Below, one piece after another: positions 43,239 to 51,520 of a stretch of 64,000 nucleotides of DNA. A program made the position numbers and the translations under genes. The notes below the pieces were generated by a model, which had not been told where the DNA came from, ran no database searches, and saw nothing but the letters and a program-made list of their open reading frames with translations. The DNA lies in NCBI RefSeq assembly GCF_040253635.1, contig NZ_JBEJGX010000003.1, positions 248,001 through 312,000 on the forward strand. The letters are read 5' to 3'. Each line of letters begins with the position of its first letter. Within the stretch, counting starts at the first letter, position 1. Origin of the DNA: Streptomyces sp. Edi2. Its GTDB lineage: Bacteria > Actinomycetota > Actinomycetes > Streptomycetales > Streptomycetaceae.

Positions 43239-44165
43239 ATGAACAACGACCACCTGCAGACGGAGTTCCACGACGAGGCCCCGACGGAGGGCGGCCGCCG
43301 GGCGAACGGCTCCGCCGCACCCGGGCGTTCCGGCTCGTCCGGCCCCGGCGGCCGCTCGGGAGGCCGGCACGGACGGAACGGCGGTCAGCACCGCGGCGGC
43401 AGCCATCCCCGGCGGAAGGCGACACTGATCGCGGTGGCCTCGGTGATCGTCGTGGGCGCCTCCGGCGTGGCGCTGATACGTCCCGACTCCGGGACCGACC
43501 AGGCGCTCGCGGCAGACCAGTCCGCACCGGCGGCCCCGACCGCGACGACCTCCACTCCCCCGGCGCCGACCGCCTCGCGCCCGTCCAAGAGCCAGAAGCC
43601 GTCGGCCTCCCCGTCCAAGGCGAAACAACACGCCAAGCCGCACTCCACGCCCCGGCCGCACACCTCCCGCACCGGCCACAGCGCGGACACCGCCAAGAGC
43701 GCAGAGCCCCGCGCGGCCCGCCCCGAGTCGGCAACGGGGGACTCCGCCCCGGCCGGGACCCGGGCCGCGACAGGCACCGCCGCGGCGTTCGCGCAGAAGA
43801 TCGTCGAGCTGGTCAACGCCCAGCGGGCGCAGCACGGTTGTGGTCCGCTCAGCGTCGACTCCCGGCTGCAGGCCGCGGCGCAGGCCCACTCGGACGACAT
43901 GGCCGCCCGCAACTACTACGAGCACAACACCCCGGAGGGCGTGGACCCGGGAACCCGGATGACCAAGGCCGGTTTCCCGTGGGGTAGTTGGGCCGAGAAC
44001 ATCTTCAAGAGCCCCAAGGACCCGTCGACGGCGATGAAGGGCTGGATGGACAGCCCGGGCCACCGCGACAACATCCTCAACTGCTCCTACAAATCCACCG
44101 GGGTGGGCGTCAACCTCAGCGCCAACGGCCCGTGGTGGACCCAGGACTTCGCCACCCACTCCTGA
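43239..44165 (+). CDS. Membrane-anchored extracellular CAP/SCP-domain protein
   Basis: A 308-residue protein, paralogous in its last 120 residues to the CAP domain of the sigma fusion. The first 60 residues are cytoplasmic, basic and Gly-rich; one membrane segment spans about 61-80; a Ser/Pro/Lys linker runs to about 180; the CAP domain then has His217, Glu228, Glu253 and His275. The chain ends in GPWWTQDF, as does the sigma fusion. GGAAACGG precedes the ATG. It is divergent from the sigma gene, hence a candidate partner or target. Confidence 0.9.
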   Translation: MNNDHLQTEFHDEAPTEGGRRANGSAAPGRSGSSGPGGRSGGRHGRNGGQHRGGSHPRRKATLIAVASVIVVGASGVALIRPDSGTDQALAADQSAPAAPTATTSTPPAPTASRPSKSQKPSASPSKAKQHAKPHSTPRPHTSRTGHSADTAKSAEPRAARPESATGDSAPAGTRAATGTAAAFAQKIVELVNAQRAQHGCGPLSVDSRLQAAAQAHSDDMAARNYYEHNTPEGVDPGTRMTKAGFPWGSWAENIFKSPKDPSTAMKGWMDSPGHRDNILNCSYKSTGVGVNLSANGPWWTQDFATHS

Positions 44166-44184
44166 CCGGACCGGCGGCCCGACG

Positions 44185-44230
44185 CCCCGGCGCCGCCCCC
44201 GCCACTGCTGCGGCCGGGGCGGCGCCGGGG
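44185..44230. terminator. Strong bidirectional terminator
   Basis: CCCCGGCGCCGCCCC (44185-44199) pairs exactly with 44216-44230, a 15-bp stem between the convergent CAP (+) and hydrolase (-) genes. Confidence 0.75.
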
Positions 44231-44287
44231 GTCGAGAATCCAAAGGCCGGGGCCGGACCGGACGGCGAGAACCAGCAACCCCGGAGG

Positions 44288-45097
44288 TCAGCCGCCCGCC
44301 GTGGCAAAGGTGCGCCCGAGGAAGCCGTCCAGGCTGCGGCGGGCCGCCTCGCCGTGCGGACCGGCGAAGATCTCGGCGGCGTGGAGGGTACCGGGCAGGA
44401 CAGTGGCCTGGGCCTTCGGGAAGCCGTGGGCGACCTCGCGCAGCTTTCCTTCGTCGGAGAGCGGATCGTCGGTGGTCCCCAGGATCAGTAGTTCGCCGTC
44501 GTAGGACGTACCGCTCCCGGCGGTGAATCCGCCCAGCGAGGCCAGCGGGCTGATGCCGGCGACTCCGGCGGGGCGGGCGGTGCGGTCCGTGAGCATGCCG
44601 AGCATGAGCGTGCCGCCCAGACAACCGCCCACCCACGCCACGCTCGTGGTGCCCCGCGACCGCAGCAACCGGGTCGCGTCGGCCACGGTCCGGCTGCGGT
44701 CCCCGCCCCAGTCGAAGGTGACGACGTGGTAGCCGCCGGCCGCGAGCCGCTTGGCCTCGGCCGCCCATTCACAGGCATCGCCCCAGGAGATGGGGGCGAA
44801 GACGACACCGTGCGGACCGCTGCCCACAGTGACCAGACGGCCGCGCCCCGCGGAACCGGGCAGACGGTACGCGGTGGCGCCCCGGATGCCGTGGAAGCAC
44901 GACGGCAGCCGGTCCGGGTCGGCGCTGAACTCTGCCATTCCGACGGTTCCTTCCTCCGTGGATCGATGGGTTCGCGCCATCGCGTTCCCTTGTGGGGCCG
45001 TGTCTCCGGTGCGGCCGGCACAGGCGGAGGTGCCGGTCAGCGCCAGAACCAGGACCGCCGCCATGGCCAGAGCACGCTTCGACTCACGCTCAATCAT
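44288..45097 (-). CDS. Dienelactone-hydrolase-like lipoprotein
   Basis: A 269-residue alpha/beta hydrolase. The signal MIERESKRALAMAAVLVLAL ends in a lipobox with Cys near residue 26, so it should be anchored outside. The nucleophile elbow is GGCLGG, a Cys nucleophile as in dienelactone hydrolase, with acid in GTTDDPL and base in GTLHAAEIF. The start at 45097 is preferred for the signal peptide; 45121 is also possible, and no strong ribosome site is seen for either. Divergent from a MarR gene with an AAAGC-rich operator between. Substrate unknown. Confidence 0.82.
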   Translation of the reverse strand: MIERESKRALAMAAVLVLALTGTSACAGRTGDTAPQGNAMARTHRSTEEGTVGMAEFSADPDRLPSCFHGIRGATAYRLPGSAGRGRLVTVGSGPHGVVFAPISWGDACEWAAEAKRLAAGGYHVVTFDWGGDRSRTVADATRLLRSRGTTSVAWVGGCLGGTLMLGMLTDRTARPAGVAGISPLASLGGFTAGSGTSYDGELLILGTTDDPLSDEGKLREVAHGFPKAQATVLPGTLHAAEIFAGPHGEAARRSLDGFLGRTFATAGG

Positions 45098-45101
45098 GAG
45101 C

Positions 45102-45158
45102 AAAGCATAGAGAGAAAGCATTAGAAAAAGCTATATTAAAAGGTATATGGAAAGCTTT
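45102..45158. promoter_or_regulatory. AAAGC direct repeats and AAAGCTTT dyad, likely MarR operator
   Basis: AAAGC occurs at 45102-45106, 45115-45119 and 45127-45131, spaced 13 and 12 bp, and AAAGCTTT lies at 45151-45158. The AT-rich stretch also contains the -10-like TATATTAAAA. It lies between the divergent hydrolase and MarR genes. The same AAAGCTTT block recurs upstream of the flavoprotein gene at 54028. Confidence 0.55.
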
Positions 45159-45269
45159 TCACCATGTCCACATCTGGCGGTCACACAGTCTCCCCAGGTC
45201 AGAAGGTGCCTGTCCGGGCGGTGGGATATCTTTGGACTGAGCTATGAGGAAGAGGGAAGGCGGTTCGCG

Positions 45270-45779
45270 GTGGAGCCTGACCACGTAGACGAGATCATCT
45301 CGGCATGGGGACACGAGCTGCCCGAAATCGCCGGTCTCCCGCTGGAACTCGCCAAGCGGACCGCCCTGTTGGTTTCGGCTTTCGACGTCGCGGCAAGTGC
45401 CGAGCTGGAGAAGCTGGGGCTGACCCAGGCCGAGTACGGAGTGCTCGCCACCCTGCGACGGATCGGCGCGCCCTACCGCCTGAAGCCGACCGATCTCACG
45501 CATGCGCTCCTGCTGTCCTCCGGTGGGACCAGCAATGTCGTCAAGCGCTTGGTGGCCGCCGGCTATGTCACGCGCGCGGCGGCCGAGGACGATGCGCGCA
45601 GCAGCTGGGTGCAGCTCACACCGAGCGGGGTGGAGACCGCCGAGGCGGCGGTGCGCGCCACCACCGCCGTGCACGCCCGGCTCGTCGACCGCATTCCGGA
45701 ACGTACCGCGAAGGCCCTCAGCGAGCAGCTGCGGATCGCGCTCGCCGCCATCGAGGAAGGCGTGCTGATCCGCCGCTGA
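45270..45779 (+). CDS. MarR-family transcriptional regulator
   Basis: A 169-residue regulator with GTG start at 45270 and GAGGGAAGG upstream. An ATG at 45147 is also open but sits in the operator. The winged helix is seen in LTQAEYGVLATLRRIG, LKPTDLTHALLLSSGGTSNVVKRLVAAGYVTR, and the wing with DDARSSWVQLTPSG. The stop lies in the left arm of a hairpin. It probably represses itself and the divergent lipoprotein hydrolase. The ligand is unknown. Confidence 0.88.
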   Translation: MEPDHVDEIISAWGHELPEIAGLPLELAKRTALLVSAFDVAASAELEKLGLTQAEYGVLATLRRIGAPYRLKPTDLTHALLLSSGGTSNVVKRLVAAGYVTRAAAEDDARSSWVQLTPSGVETAEAAVRATTAVHARLVDRIPERTAKALSEQLRIALAAIEEGVLIRR

Positions 45780-45805
45780 CGCAGCGGCGTCAGCGGCGGA
45801 TCAGC
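45764..45805. terminator. 19-bp hairpin overlapping the end of the MarR gene
   Basis: Arms 45764-45782 and 45787-45805 (GCTGATCCGCCGCTGACGC and complement) with a 4-nt loop. It includes the MarR stop codon and lies 5 bp before the end of the convergent amidohydrolase gene, so it can end both transcripts. Confidence 0.7.
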
Positions 45806-45809
45806 GGCG

Positions 45810-47072
45810 TCAGCGGTCGGCCAGGCGGTCGCCCAGGTCCTGTGCCTGTGCCAGCAACCGCGGCAACCCGGCGTACACCAGCTTCCCCTGCCGCTTGGCG
45901 ATCCGCCCGGCGACCATCACGGTGTCGACATCCGCGCGGTCCATCGACGACACGACAGCCGCGGTGGCGTCATGGACCGGCGCCACACCGGGCCGGTCGG
46001 TCCGCAGCACGATCACATCGGCCTGCTTGCCCGGGGCCAGCGAACCGATGCGGTCCGCCATCCCGAGCGCTTCGGCGCCGCCGAGCGTGGCGAACTCCAG
46101 GACCTCCTGCGTCGTGAGCAAGGGTGCGTCCGGGCCCGCGTGGCCTTGCAGGGCCGCGAAGCGCCCGATCTGGAAAGCGGCCCGCAGCTGGGTGAACATA
46201 TCGCTGGGCGCGGCGACTTCGACGTCCACGCTGAGGCTGGGCCGCAGGCCGGCGGCCGCGGCCTCGGCGAACGGGGGCAGCCCGTGGCCCATGGTCATTT
46301 CGATGGCGGGCGCGACCGACAGCGCCGCACCGCTGTCGTGGATCAGTCGCAGCTCACCGGCGTCCATCCCGGTGCCGTGGATGAACACCGCTCCCGGCCG
46401 CAGCACGCCCAGGCGGCGCAGCCGGGAGACCGTACTGCCGCCCCGGATGTGCAGGGCGGTCGGCACCTCCAGTTCACGGGCCAGGCCCCAGCCGTGCCGG
46501 ATGGTTTCGTCGCTGCCGGCCTCGGCGTTGAGCGCCATGGTCACCAGGGCGTCCTTGGCGTGCAGCCTGCGGGTGCGGACCCGGCGGGCGTCCTGCGCCG
46601 TGCCGTGTCCGTAGGCGAAGACGCTGCGCAGCCCCGAGTCGGTGAGCGCGTCGAGCAGGGCGTCGGTGTGCTCCTCGGTCGGCTTGGCGACGTTGGAGAT
46701 GTCCTGGACGGTGGTCACCCCCGCGTCCAGGGCACCCAGCGCACTCAGCAGGTTTCCCAGGTGGAGATCGTCGGCGGTGAGCCGGGGTGCGAGGGTGTGC
46801 AGAACGGTCGCGAAGTACTGGTCGAGGGTCTGGTCGGCGCCGATGCCGCGCAGCGCCGCCTGCCACATGTGCCGGTGGGTGTCGATGAAGCCGGGGAGCA
46901 CGAGGCACCCGTGGGCATCGATGCGCTCGTCCACCCCCGAGGCGTCGATGCCGGGGCGTACGGCGGCGATCCGGCCGTCCTCCACCAGGATGTCGGCGGA
47001 CGGCAGTTCACCGAGGGCCGGGTCCATGGTGAGGACGCGGCCCCCGGTGATCAGCGAACGAGCGGTGCTCAT
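45810..47072 (-). CDS. Amidohydrolase-superfamily enzyme, last gene of the biosynthetic operon
   Basis: A 420-residue TRZ/ATZ-type metal-dependent hydrolase (deaminase-like). GFIDTHRHMW contains the metal HxH, LHIRGG and VFIHGTGM hold further His, and SVDVEVAAPSD the metal-site Asp. The N- and C-terminal beta-sandwich segments (DILVEDGRIAAV; GKQADVIVLRTDRPG) are typical. ATG overlaps the stop of the SnoaL-like gene (ATGA). It may trim a C-N bond or amine in the pathway; the substrate is not known. Confidence 0.9.
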   Translation of the reverse strand: MSTARSLITGGRVLTMDPALGELPSADILVEDGRIAAVRPGIDASGVDERIDAHGCLVLPGFIDTHRHMWQAALRGIGADQTLDQYFATVLHTLAPRLTADDLHLGNLLSALGALDAGVTTVQDISNVAKPTEEHTDALLDALTDSGLRSVFAYGHGTAQDARRVRTRRLHAKDALVTMALNAEAGSDETIRHGWGLARELEVPTALHIRGGSTVSRLRRLGVLRPGAVFIHGTGMDAGELRLIHDSGAALSVAPAIEMTMGHGLPPFAEAAAAGLRPSLSVDVEVAAPSDMFTQLRAAFQIGRFAALQGHAGPDAPLLTTQEVLEFATLGGAEALGMADRIGSLAPGKQADVIVLRTDRPGVAPVHDATAAVVSSMDRADVDTVMVAGRIAKRQGKLVYAGLPRLLAQAQDLGDRLADR

Positions 47073-47596
47073 GCAGTGCCCCACCCCTGGGGCGGTGCCA
47101 GGCGGCCCATCTGGAGGTTCCAGTATTCGGTGTTGCGCCGGCAGCGGCCGTCGGGGGCGAAGAGCAGGATGTTGGTCTCCAGGAAGGTCACCCAGTGGTC
47201 GCCGTCGGGGTTGATGGCGGGGGCCCGCAGCGTCACCCAGAGTTCGACGGCCGCCCGGTTCCCGGTGACGACCGGGGCGCCGTGACGGCCGGTCATCTCG
47301 CTCTGGCCCGCGGTGATGTCGCGCCAGTAGCGGCCGATGGCCTCGCGCCCGCGGAAGGTCTGCGCCGGGACGCCGGGCACCGCCTCGTACACGGCGTCTA
47401 ACGTGAACAGCCGGACCGCGGCGGTGTCGTTCTTGGTCCGCCAGGCCTCCAGATAGGCATCGGTCCAGCGGGAGACATCGGCGACGGTGAGCCGGCCGGT
47501 CCGCTCGGTGGCGTGTGCGGCCGGGGTCACCGCCGCCAGGGGCAGCGCGGCGAGGCCGGCCCGGAGAAGGCTGCGGCGCTGGGTGCGGGGGTTCAC
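47069..47596 (-). CDS. SnoaL-like (NTF2-fold) protein with an exported-type N-terminus
   Basis: A 175-residue protein with GTG start overlapping the methyltransferase stop (GTGA). QRRSLLRAGLAALPLAAV resembles a Tat/Sec signal (RRSLLRA), unusual for SnoaL proteins, which normally act inside the cell; it may be genuinely exported. The NTF2 core includes YLEAWRTKNDTAAVRLFTLDAVYE, FRGREAIGRYWRDI and ETNILLFAPDGRC. Such folds act as cyclases, hydroxylases, isomerases or simple binders. Role in this operon is unknown. Confidence 0.82.
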   Translation of the reverse strand: MNPRTQRRSLLRAGLAALPLAAVTPAAHATERTGRLTVADVSRWTDAYLEAWRTKNDTAAVRLFTLDAVYEAVPGVPAQTFRGREAIGRYWRDITAGQSEMTGRHGAPVVTGNRAAVELWVTLRAPAINPDGDHWVTFLETNILLFAPDGRCRRNTEYWNLQMGRLAPPQGWGTA

Positions 47597-48351
47597 GTGT
47601 CTTCAGTGCCCTTTCGGTGCGTACGGGGCCGCGCGCCGGCCGGCGCGCGCTCGGGGCCCGGTCGGCGGCGGCGTCCTGCCGCCTCCTGCAGGCGGAGGGA
47701 GAATTCGATGCCGTCGCCCAGCGGAAGCTGCTGGGAGAGGTAGCCGTTGGCGGCGGTGCGGACGTGGTCGGTGAACTCGGGCGGCAGCATCGGCAGGTTG
47801 TCGGACACGACCAGGGAGCCGGCCCGCAGTGCGGGTTCGAGCACCTTGAGGACCGGGAGATAGAGCTCCTTCCATCCGTCCAGCAGCACCAGATCGACCG
47901 GACCGGGAAGCGCGGCGAGCCGGTCGCGGGCGTCGCCGGTCCTGACCTCGGCGTAGGCACCGAGCCCCGCGCGCTCCAGGTGGCCGCGTGCACGGTCGGC
48001 CTTGCCGGGGTGCAGCTCCGATCCGATGATGCGGCCGCCGCCATTGTCGCGCAGTGCCGCCGCCGCATAGAGCGTCGAAGCGCCGAAGGAGGTGCCGAAC
48101 TCCACCACGAGGGCCGGCCGCAGGCTCCGTACGAGCTGGTACAGGAAGGTGCCGACCTGCGGGTGCACGGGCAGCGCTGCCTGAGCACAGAGGTCGGCGG
48201 CCTCCTGGGCGGTGGGCGGCTGCGGCCAGTCGGCCGCGGTGGCGTAGGCGCGCTTCATCACGTCCGGGTCGTGGTGCTCGGCGGTGCGGGCGATCTCGTC
48301 CAGGACGGCGCGCACCCGTACGTCGTCGAGCCCGGCGGGTGAGGGGGTCAT
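47593..48351 (-). CDS. O-methyltransferase, family 3 (CCoAOMT-like)
   Basis: A 252-residue SAM-dependent methyltransferase. VEFGTSFGASTLYAAAAL is motif I, RIIGSELHPGKADRA motif II, and LVLLDGWKELYLPVLKVLEP with VSDN the metal-site region. The C-terminal 30 residues are Arg/Pro-rich. Start overlaps the oxygenase stop (ATGA). It is a magnesium-type catechol/hydroxy methyltransferase by family; one of two methyltransferases in the operon. Confidence 0.88.
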   Translation of the reverse strand: MTPSPAGLDDVRVRAVLDEIARTAEHHDPDVMKRAYATAADWPQPPTAQEAADLCAQAALPVHPQVGTFLYQLVRSLRPALVVEFGTSFGASTLYAAAALRDNGGGRIIGSELHPGKADRARGHLERAGLGAYAEVRTGDARDRLAALPGPVDLVLLDGWKELYLPVLKVLEPALRAGSLVVSDNLPMLPPEFTDHVRTAANGYLSQQLPLGDGIEFSLRLQEAAGRRRRPGPERAPAGARPRTHRKGTEDT

Positions 48352-49289
48352 CGCCGCGCCTTCCCGTCCCGCACCGCGGCCTGCAGCGCGGGGGCGAGGT
48401 AGCTCTGTGCGTTGTAGACGGTCCGGTCGGTGTCGAGGATTTCGCGCCGGCCGTGCATCACCCGGGTGTTGTCGATCAGCGCCAGGTCGCCGTCCTGCCA
48501 GTCGATCTCCTCGGTCAGTTCGGTGGTGAGCCGGCGGAATTCGGCGAGGAGTTCGGCGGGTATCCCGGTGCCGTCGGCGAAGGTGATGCGCGGGGCCTCG
48601 TAGTTGTACGAGGGGCCGAAGATGCTGTTGGCCCAGGCGAGCCGGCTGCCGAAGAGCGTGGCACGGGCGGCGCCGGTGCGGAACGCGTAGTGGAGGGAAC
48701 CGTCGTCATCGAGCCGGAGGGTGGTGGACACGTTCCTGCCCACCAGTTCCTTCATATCGGCGAAGGTGATGTCGTCGAGCTTCTTGCGGCCCTCGGTCTG
48801 GTGGCAGACGAACGCCTTCCACTTGGGCTCCTCCACCCGGCGGCTGTACATGATGTCCTTGATGCCGAAGACCGCGCGGGCCGTGTCGCCGGCCGCGTCC
48901 CAGACGCGGTAGCCGTCGCAGACCGTGGTCTGCGAGCCCCTGGCGGCGGCCTTCTCGCAGAGGAACCAGGTCAGGTCGGGGCCGAAGGGGCTGTTGCCAT
49001 TCTCCAGGTGGAGGCCGACGGCGCCGGTGCCCGCGTCGACCTTCTGCGCGACCTCACCGCCGTGGAAGGAGCGCGCCGGGTCGAGGGTGATCCGGCTGGA
49101 GTGCGCCTTCACGAACGAGGTGAACTCCTCCAGGCCGGTGTGGAAGCCGCGGAAGAGCAGGAAGCCGGCGTCGGCGAGCAACCCGGTGACCCAGGCGGGG
49201 TCCAGCGTACGCAGCGAGCGGTCCCCGGCCGGTTGCACCAGCCGGCCGGAGGCGGCGCCGTAGGGCCGGACGTCAGCGATCGTGGTCAT
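48348..49289 (-). CDS. Fe(II)/2-oxoglutarate-dependent oxygenase (TauD/clavaminate-synthase type)
   Basis: A 313-residue TauD/TfdA-fold oxygenase. The iron ligands read H94-L-E96 (GLHLENG) and His279 (DNTRVMHGRRE), an HxE...H triad, as in clavaminate synthase rather than the usual HxD. Arg281 or 282 would hold 2-oxoglutarate. GFLLFRGF and the DWQDGDLALIDNTR segment are typical. It should hydroxylate, desaturate or cyclise a pathway intermediate. Overlaps the ligase gene by 4 bp. Confidence 0.88.
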   Translation of the reverse strand: MTTIADVRPYGAASGRLVQPAGDRSLRTLDPAWVTGLLADAGFLLFRGFHTGLEEFTSFVKAHSSRITLDPARSFHGGEVAQKVDAGTGAVGLHLENGNSPFGPDLTWFLCEKAAARGSQTTVCDGYRVWDAAGDTARAVFGIKDIMYSRRVEEPKWKAFVCHQTEGRKKLDDITFADMKELVGRNVSTTLRLDDDGSLHYAFRTGAARATLFGSRLAWANSIFGPSYNYEAPRITFADGTGIPAELLAEFRRLTTELTEEIDWQDGDLALIDNTRVMHGRREILDTDRTVYNAQSYLAPALQAAVRDGKARR

Positions 49290-50854
49290 GCGTCAGCTCC
49301 TTGGTGGTCGTGCAGCGTTCCCTCGGTCAGAGCGGTGCGGACGGCTGCCCGCATGGGCCTGCCGGTGACGGTGAAGAACCTGCGGTAGAGGCGGTCGCCG
49401 GCCACCACGAGGTGCGGTACGGCGACCCGCTCCACCTCGGAGAGGTGTGCCTCGCCGAACTCCCTGACGGCGGCCTCGGCCGCCGCGAGGTCGGTGGACT
49501 CGTCGACGAGGAAGAGTCCGTGCAGAACGGTGAGTCCGTCGCCGACCACCGCGACGGCGCGGACGAACGGAAGTCGGGCGTATTGCGCCTCGACCCACTC
49601 GGGGGCCACGTTGCGACCCGCCGCGGTGATGATGACGTTCTTCTTGCGTCCGGTGATGCGGAGGAACCCCTCCTCGTCGAGGTGGGCCAGGTCGCCGGTG
49701 CGGAGCCAGCCGTCGGCGTCGAGGAGGAGGCTGGAGGGGTCGTCCCGGGTGTAGCCGGCGAACAGCGAGGTGCTGCTGACCAGGAGTTCACCGTCGTCGG
49801 CGATCTTGACGCGGACGTGCGGCAGCGGGCGGCCCACGGTGCCCAGGCGGCGGGCGGCCGGGGTGTTCCAGCTGACCACGGAGCTGTTCTCGGAGAGGCC
49901 GTACCCCTCGTGGACGGGGAGGCCGTGCTCCTCCAAGCGGTGCAGCAGATCGGGGTGCACGGGCGCACCGCCGCAGCAGATGAGCGGTGCGCCGGGAGTC
50001 CCGAACAGGGCCGGTGCGACCGCCCGTCCGCCCTCCGCGGCCTCGTCGGCGGCGGTGGCGAAGGCATCGATGAGCGCGGGGGTGGCGACCATCGCGGTCG
50101 GGCGGGACGCGGCCACATACGGCAGGGCGTCCACTACGGCCGCCGCTGCGGTGCCGACCAGGGCCTTGCCCGGCGGCATCAGGACGAGCGTCCCACCGTC
50201 GAGCAGAACCATGTAGAGGCCGGTGACCTGCTCGATGAGCAGGCTGAACGGGACGAGGGAGAGATAGCGGGTGAAGGCCCCGCGGGGCATCACCGACCGC
50301 AGCGATCCCAGCAGTTCATTCAGTGCCGCCGCCCGGATCCGCACGCCTTTGGGGCGTGAGGTGGTGCCGGAGGTGTGGATGACCTTGCACTCCCAGTCCG
50401 TTACGGCGCCGTCCGGCTCCAGCACCAACGGCGCGGACGGCACGGGCTCGTCCGCGGACAGCGGCAGCACCGTGCAGTGCGGGCCCAGGACCCGGTCCCT
50501 CCCCCACTGCGTCAGACGCTCCTGCCCGGCCGCGTCCGCCAGGCACAGATCGGTCTCCTCCAGCAGGCCGGCGGCCTGTTCGGCGGAGAAGGCGAGCGGG
50601 ACCGGCACCTCGATGGCGTGTGCGGCGATCAGCGCGAGGTCGGCGACCACGAATTCGGGGGTGTTGCCGCAGACCACACCGATGCGCAGCGGCCGTCCGT
50701 CCCCCTGCCCGATCCGGTGGGCGAGGCCCGCGGCCCGGCGGGTGACCTCCCGGTAGCTGAGGGTCCGGGCCGGGACGCCGTCCTCCCCCAGTACCTCGAT
50801 CATCGGGTGTGCCGACTCACCGAACCTGACCAGGCTCTCACTGATGGCCCGCAT
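49286..50854 (-). CDS. AMP-dependent acyl/carboxylate ligase
   Basis: A 522-residue adenylate-forming enzyme. The core motifs are HTSGTTSRPKG (A3), YGLSENSS (A5) and GWLRTGDLAHLDEEGF, then GRKKN (A7/A8). The C-terminus ends in FFTVTGRPMR, where acyl-CoA ligases usually have a TGK or LKLR motif with the catalytic lysine; here it is Arg. It presumably activates a carboxylic acid as the adenylate for transfer to an amine or CoA. Overlaps the hemolysin-like gene by 17 bp. Confidence 0.9.
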   Translation of the reverse strand: MRAISESLVRFGESAHPMIEVLGEDGVPARTLSYREVTRRAAGLAHRIGQGDGRPLRIGVVCGNTPEFVVADLALIAAHAIEVPVPLAFSAEQAAGLLEETDLCLADAAGQERLTQWGRDRVLGPHCTVLPLSADEPVPSAPLVLEPDGAVTDWECKVIHTSGTTSRPKGVRIRAAALNELLGSLRSVMPRGAFTRYLSLVPFSLLIEQVTGLYMVLLDGGTLVLMPPGKALVGTAAAAVVDALPYVAASRPTAMVATPALIDAFATAADEAAEGGRAVAPALFGTPGAPLICCGGAPVHPDLLHRLEEHGLPVHEGYGLSENSSVVSWNTPAARRLGTVGRPLPHVRVKIADDGELLVSSTSLFAGYTRDDPSSLLLDADGWLRTGDLAHLDEEGFLRITGRKKNVIITAAGRNVAPEWVEAQYARLPFVRAVAVVGDGLTVLHGLFLVDESTDLAAAEAAVREFGEAHLSEVERVAVPHLVVAGDRLYRRFFTVTGRPMRAAVRTALTEGTLHDHQGADA

Positions 50855-51491
50855 GACCGGCCACCTCCATGGCGCTGATGCTCAGTTGGAGATCGGTGAC
50901 CGAGTAACGCCCGGTGGTGTCGGAGAACAGCCGGTCCAGGGCGTTCAGCGCGATGACACCGACCTGCGGCTGGTGGTCGTAGTACGAGCCCCAGCGCGCC
51001 GCCTCGTCCGGGGACAGCCGGCCCGGGTCGGCGGGCCCGAAGGGCACGAAGCAGATGCCGGTACGGCCCAGCGTCGTGATCAGGCTCCGGGTGACGGTGC
51101 ACAGGATGTATTCCATGCCCAGGCACCAGGAGATGATCGGGGTGGCTCTGATCAGTTCGCGGCCGACCGAGACGCGGCGGGTGGCCAGTGCCCCCACCTC
51201 CACCACCCGCCTGCGGTCCACCGTGACCCCGAGGTGGGCCAGTACGGCGGCCTCGACTCCGGTGTCGAGATACCGCTCGGAGAACAGCTCCTGCTCCCTG
51301 CCGAAGGTGAGCCCCGCGCAGGCCAGTGGCGGGCAGGGCTCCGCCGCCCCGCCGCAGGCCGGACGGGCGACGATGAACGAGTCGGGCCGGGGCGCCACCT
51401 CGGCGCCATATGCCTGGGCGTACACCTCACGAGCGAGGTCCGCGGCGTCCAGCCATGCGCTGGTCGCCCGGTGTGCCAGATCGATCTGCAC
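50838..51491 (-). CDS. Thermostable-hemolysin-family protein
   Basis: A 217-residue protein of the thermostable hemolysin (delta-VPH) family. FSERYLDTGVEAAVLAHLG, VEVGALATRR and RTGICFVPFGPADPGRL are the family markers. GTG start at 51491 has GGGGGGAG upstream. The family appears next to AMP ligases and TauD oxygenases in vibrios as well as here, so it may be an acyltransferase-like pathway enzyme (the fold resembles GNAT/autoinducer-synthase), not a toxin. This is an inference. Confidence 0.75.
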   Translation of the reverse strand: MQIDLAHRATSAWLDAADLAREVYAQAYGAEVAPRPDSFIVARPACGGAAEPCPPLACAGLTFGREQELFSERYLDTGVEAAVLAHLGVTVDRRRVVEVGALATRRVSVGRELIRATPIISWCLGMEYILCTVTRSLITTLGRTGICFVPFGPADPGRLSPDEAARWGSYYDHQPQVGVIALNALDRLFSDTTGRYSVTDLQLSISAMEVAGHAGHQ

Positions 51492-51520
51492 GGTGCTCCC
51501 CCCTTCCCCGGCTGCCGGCG

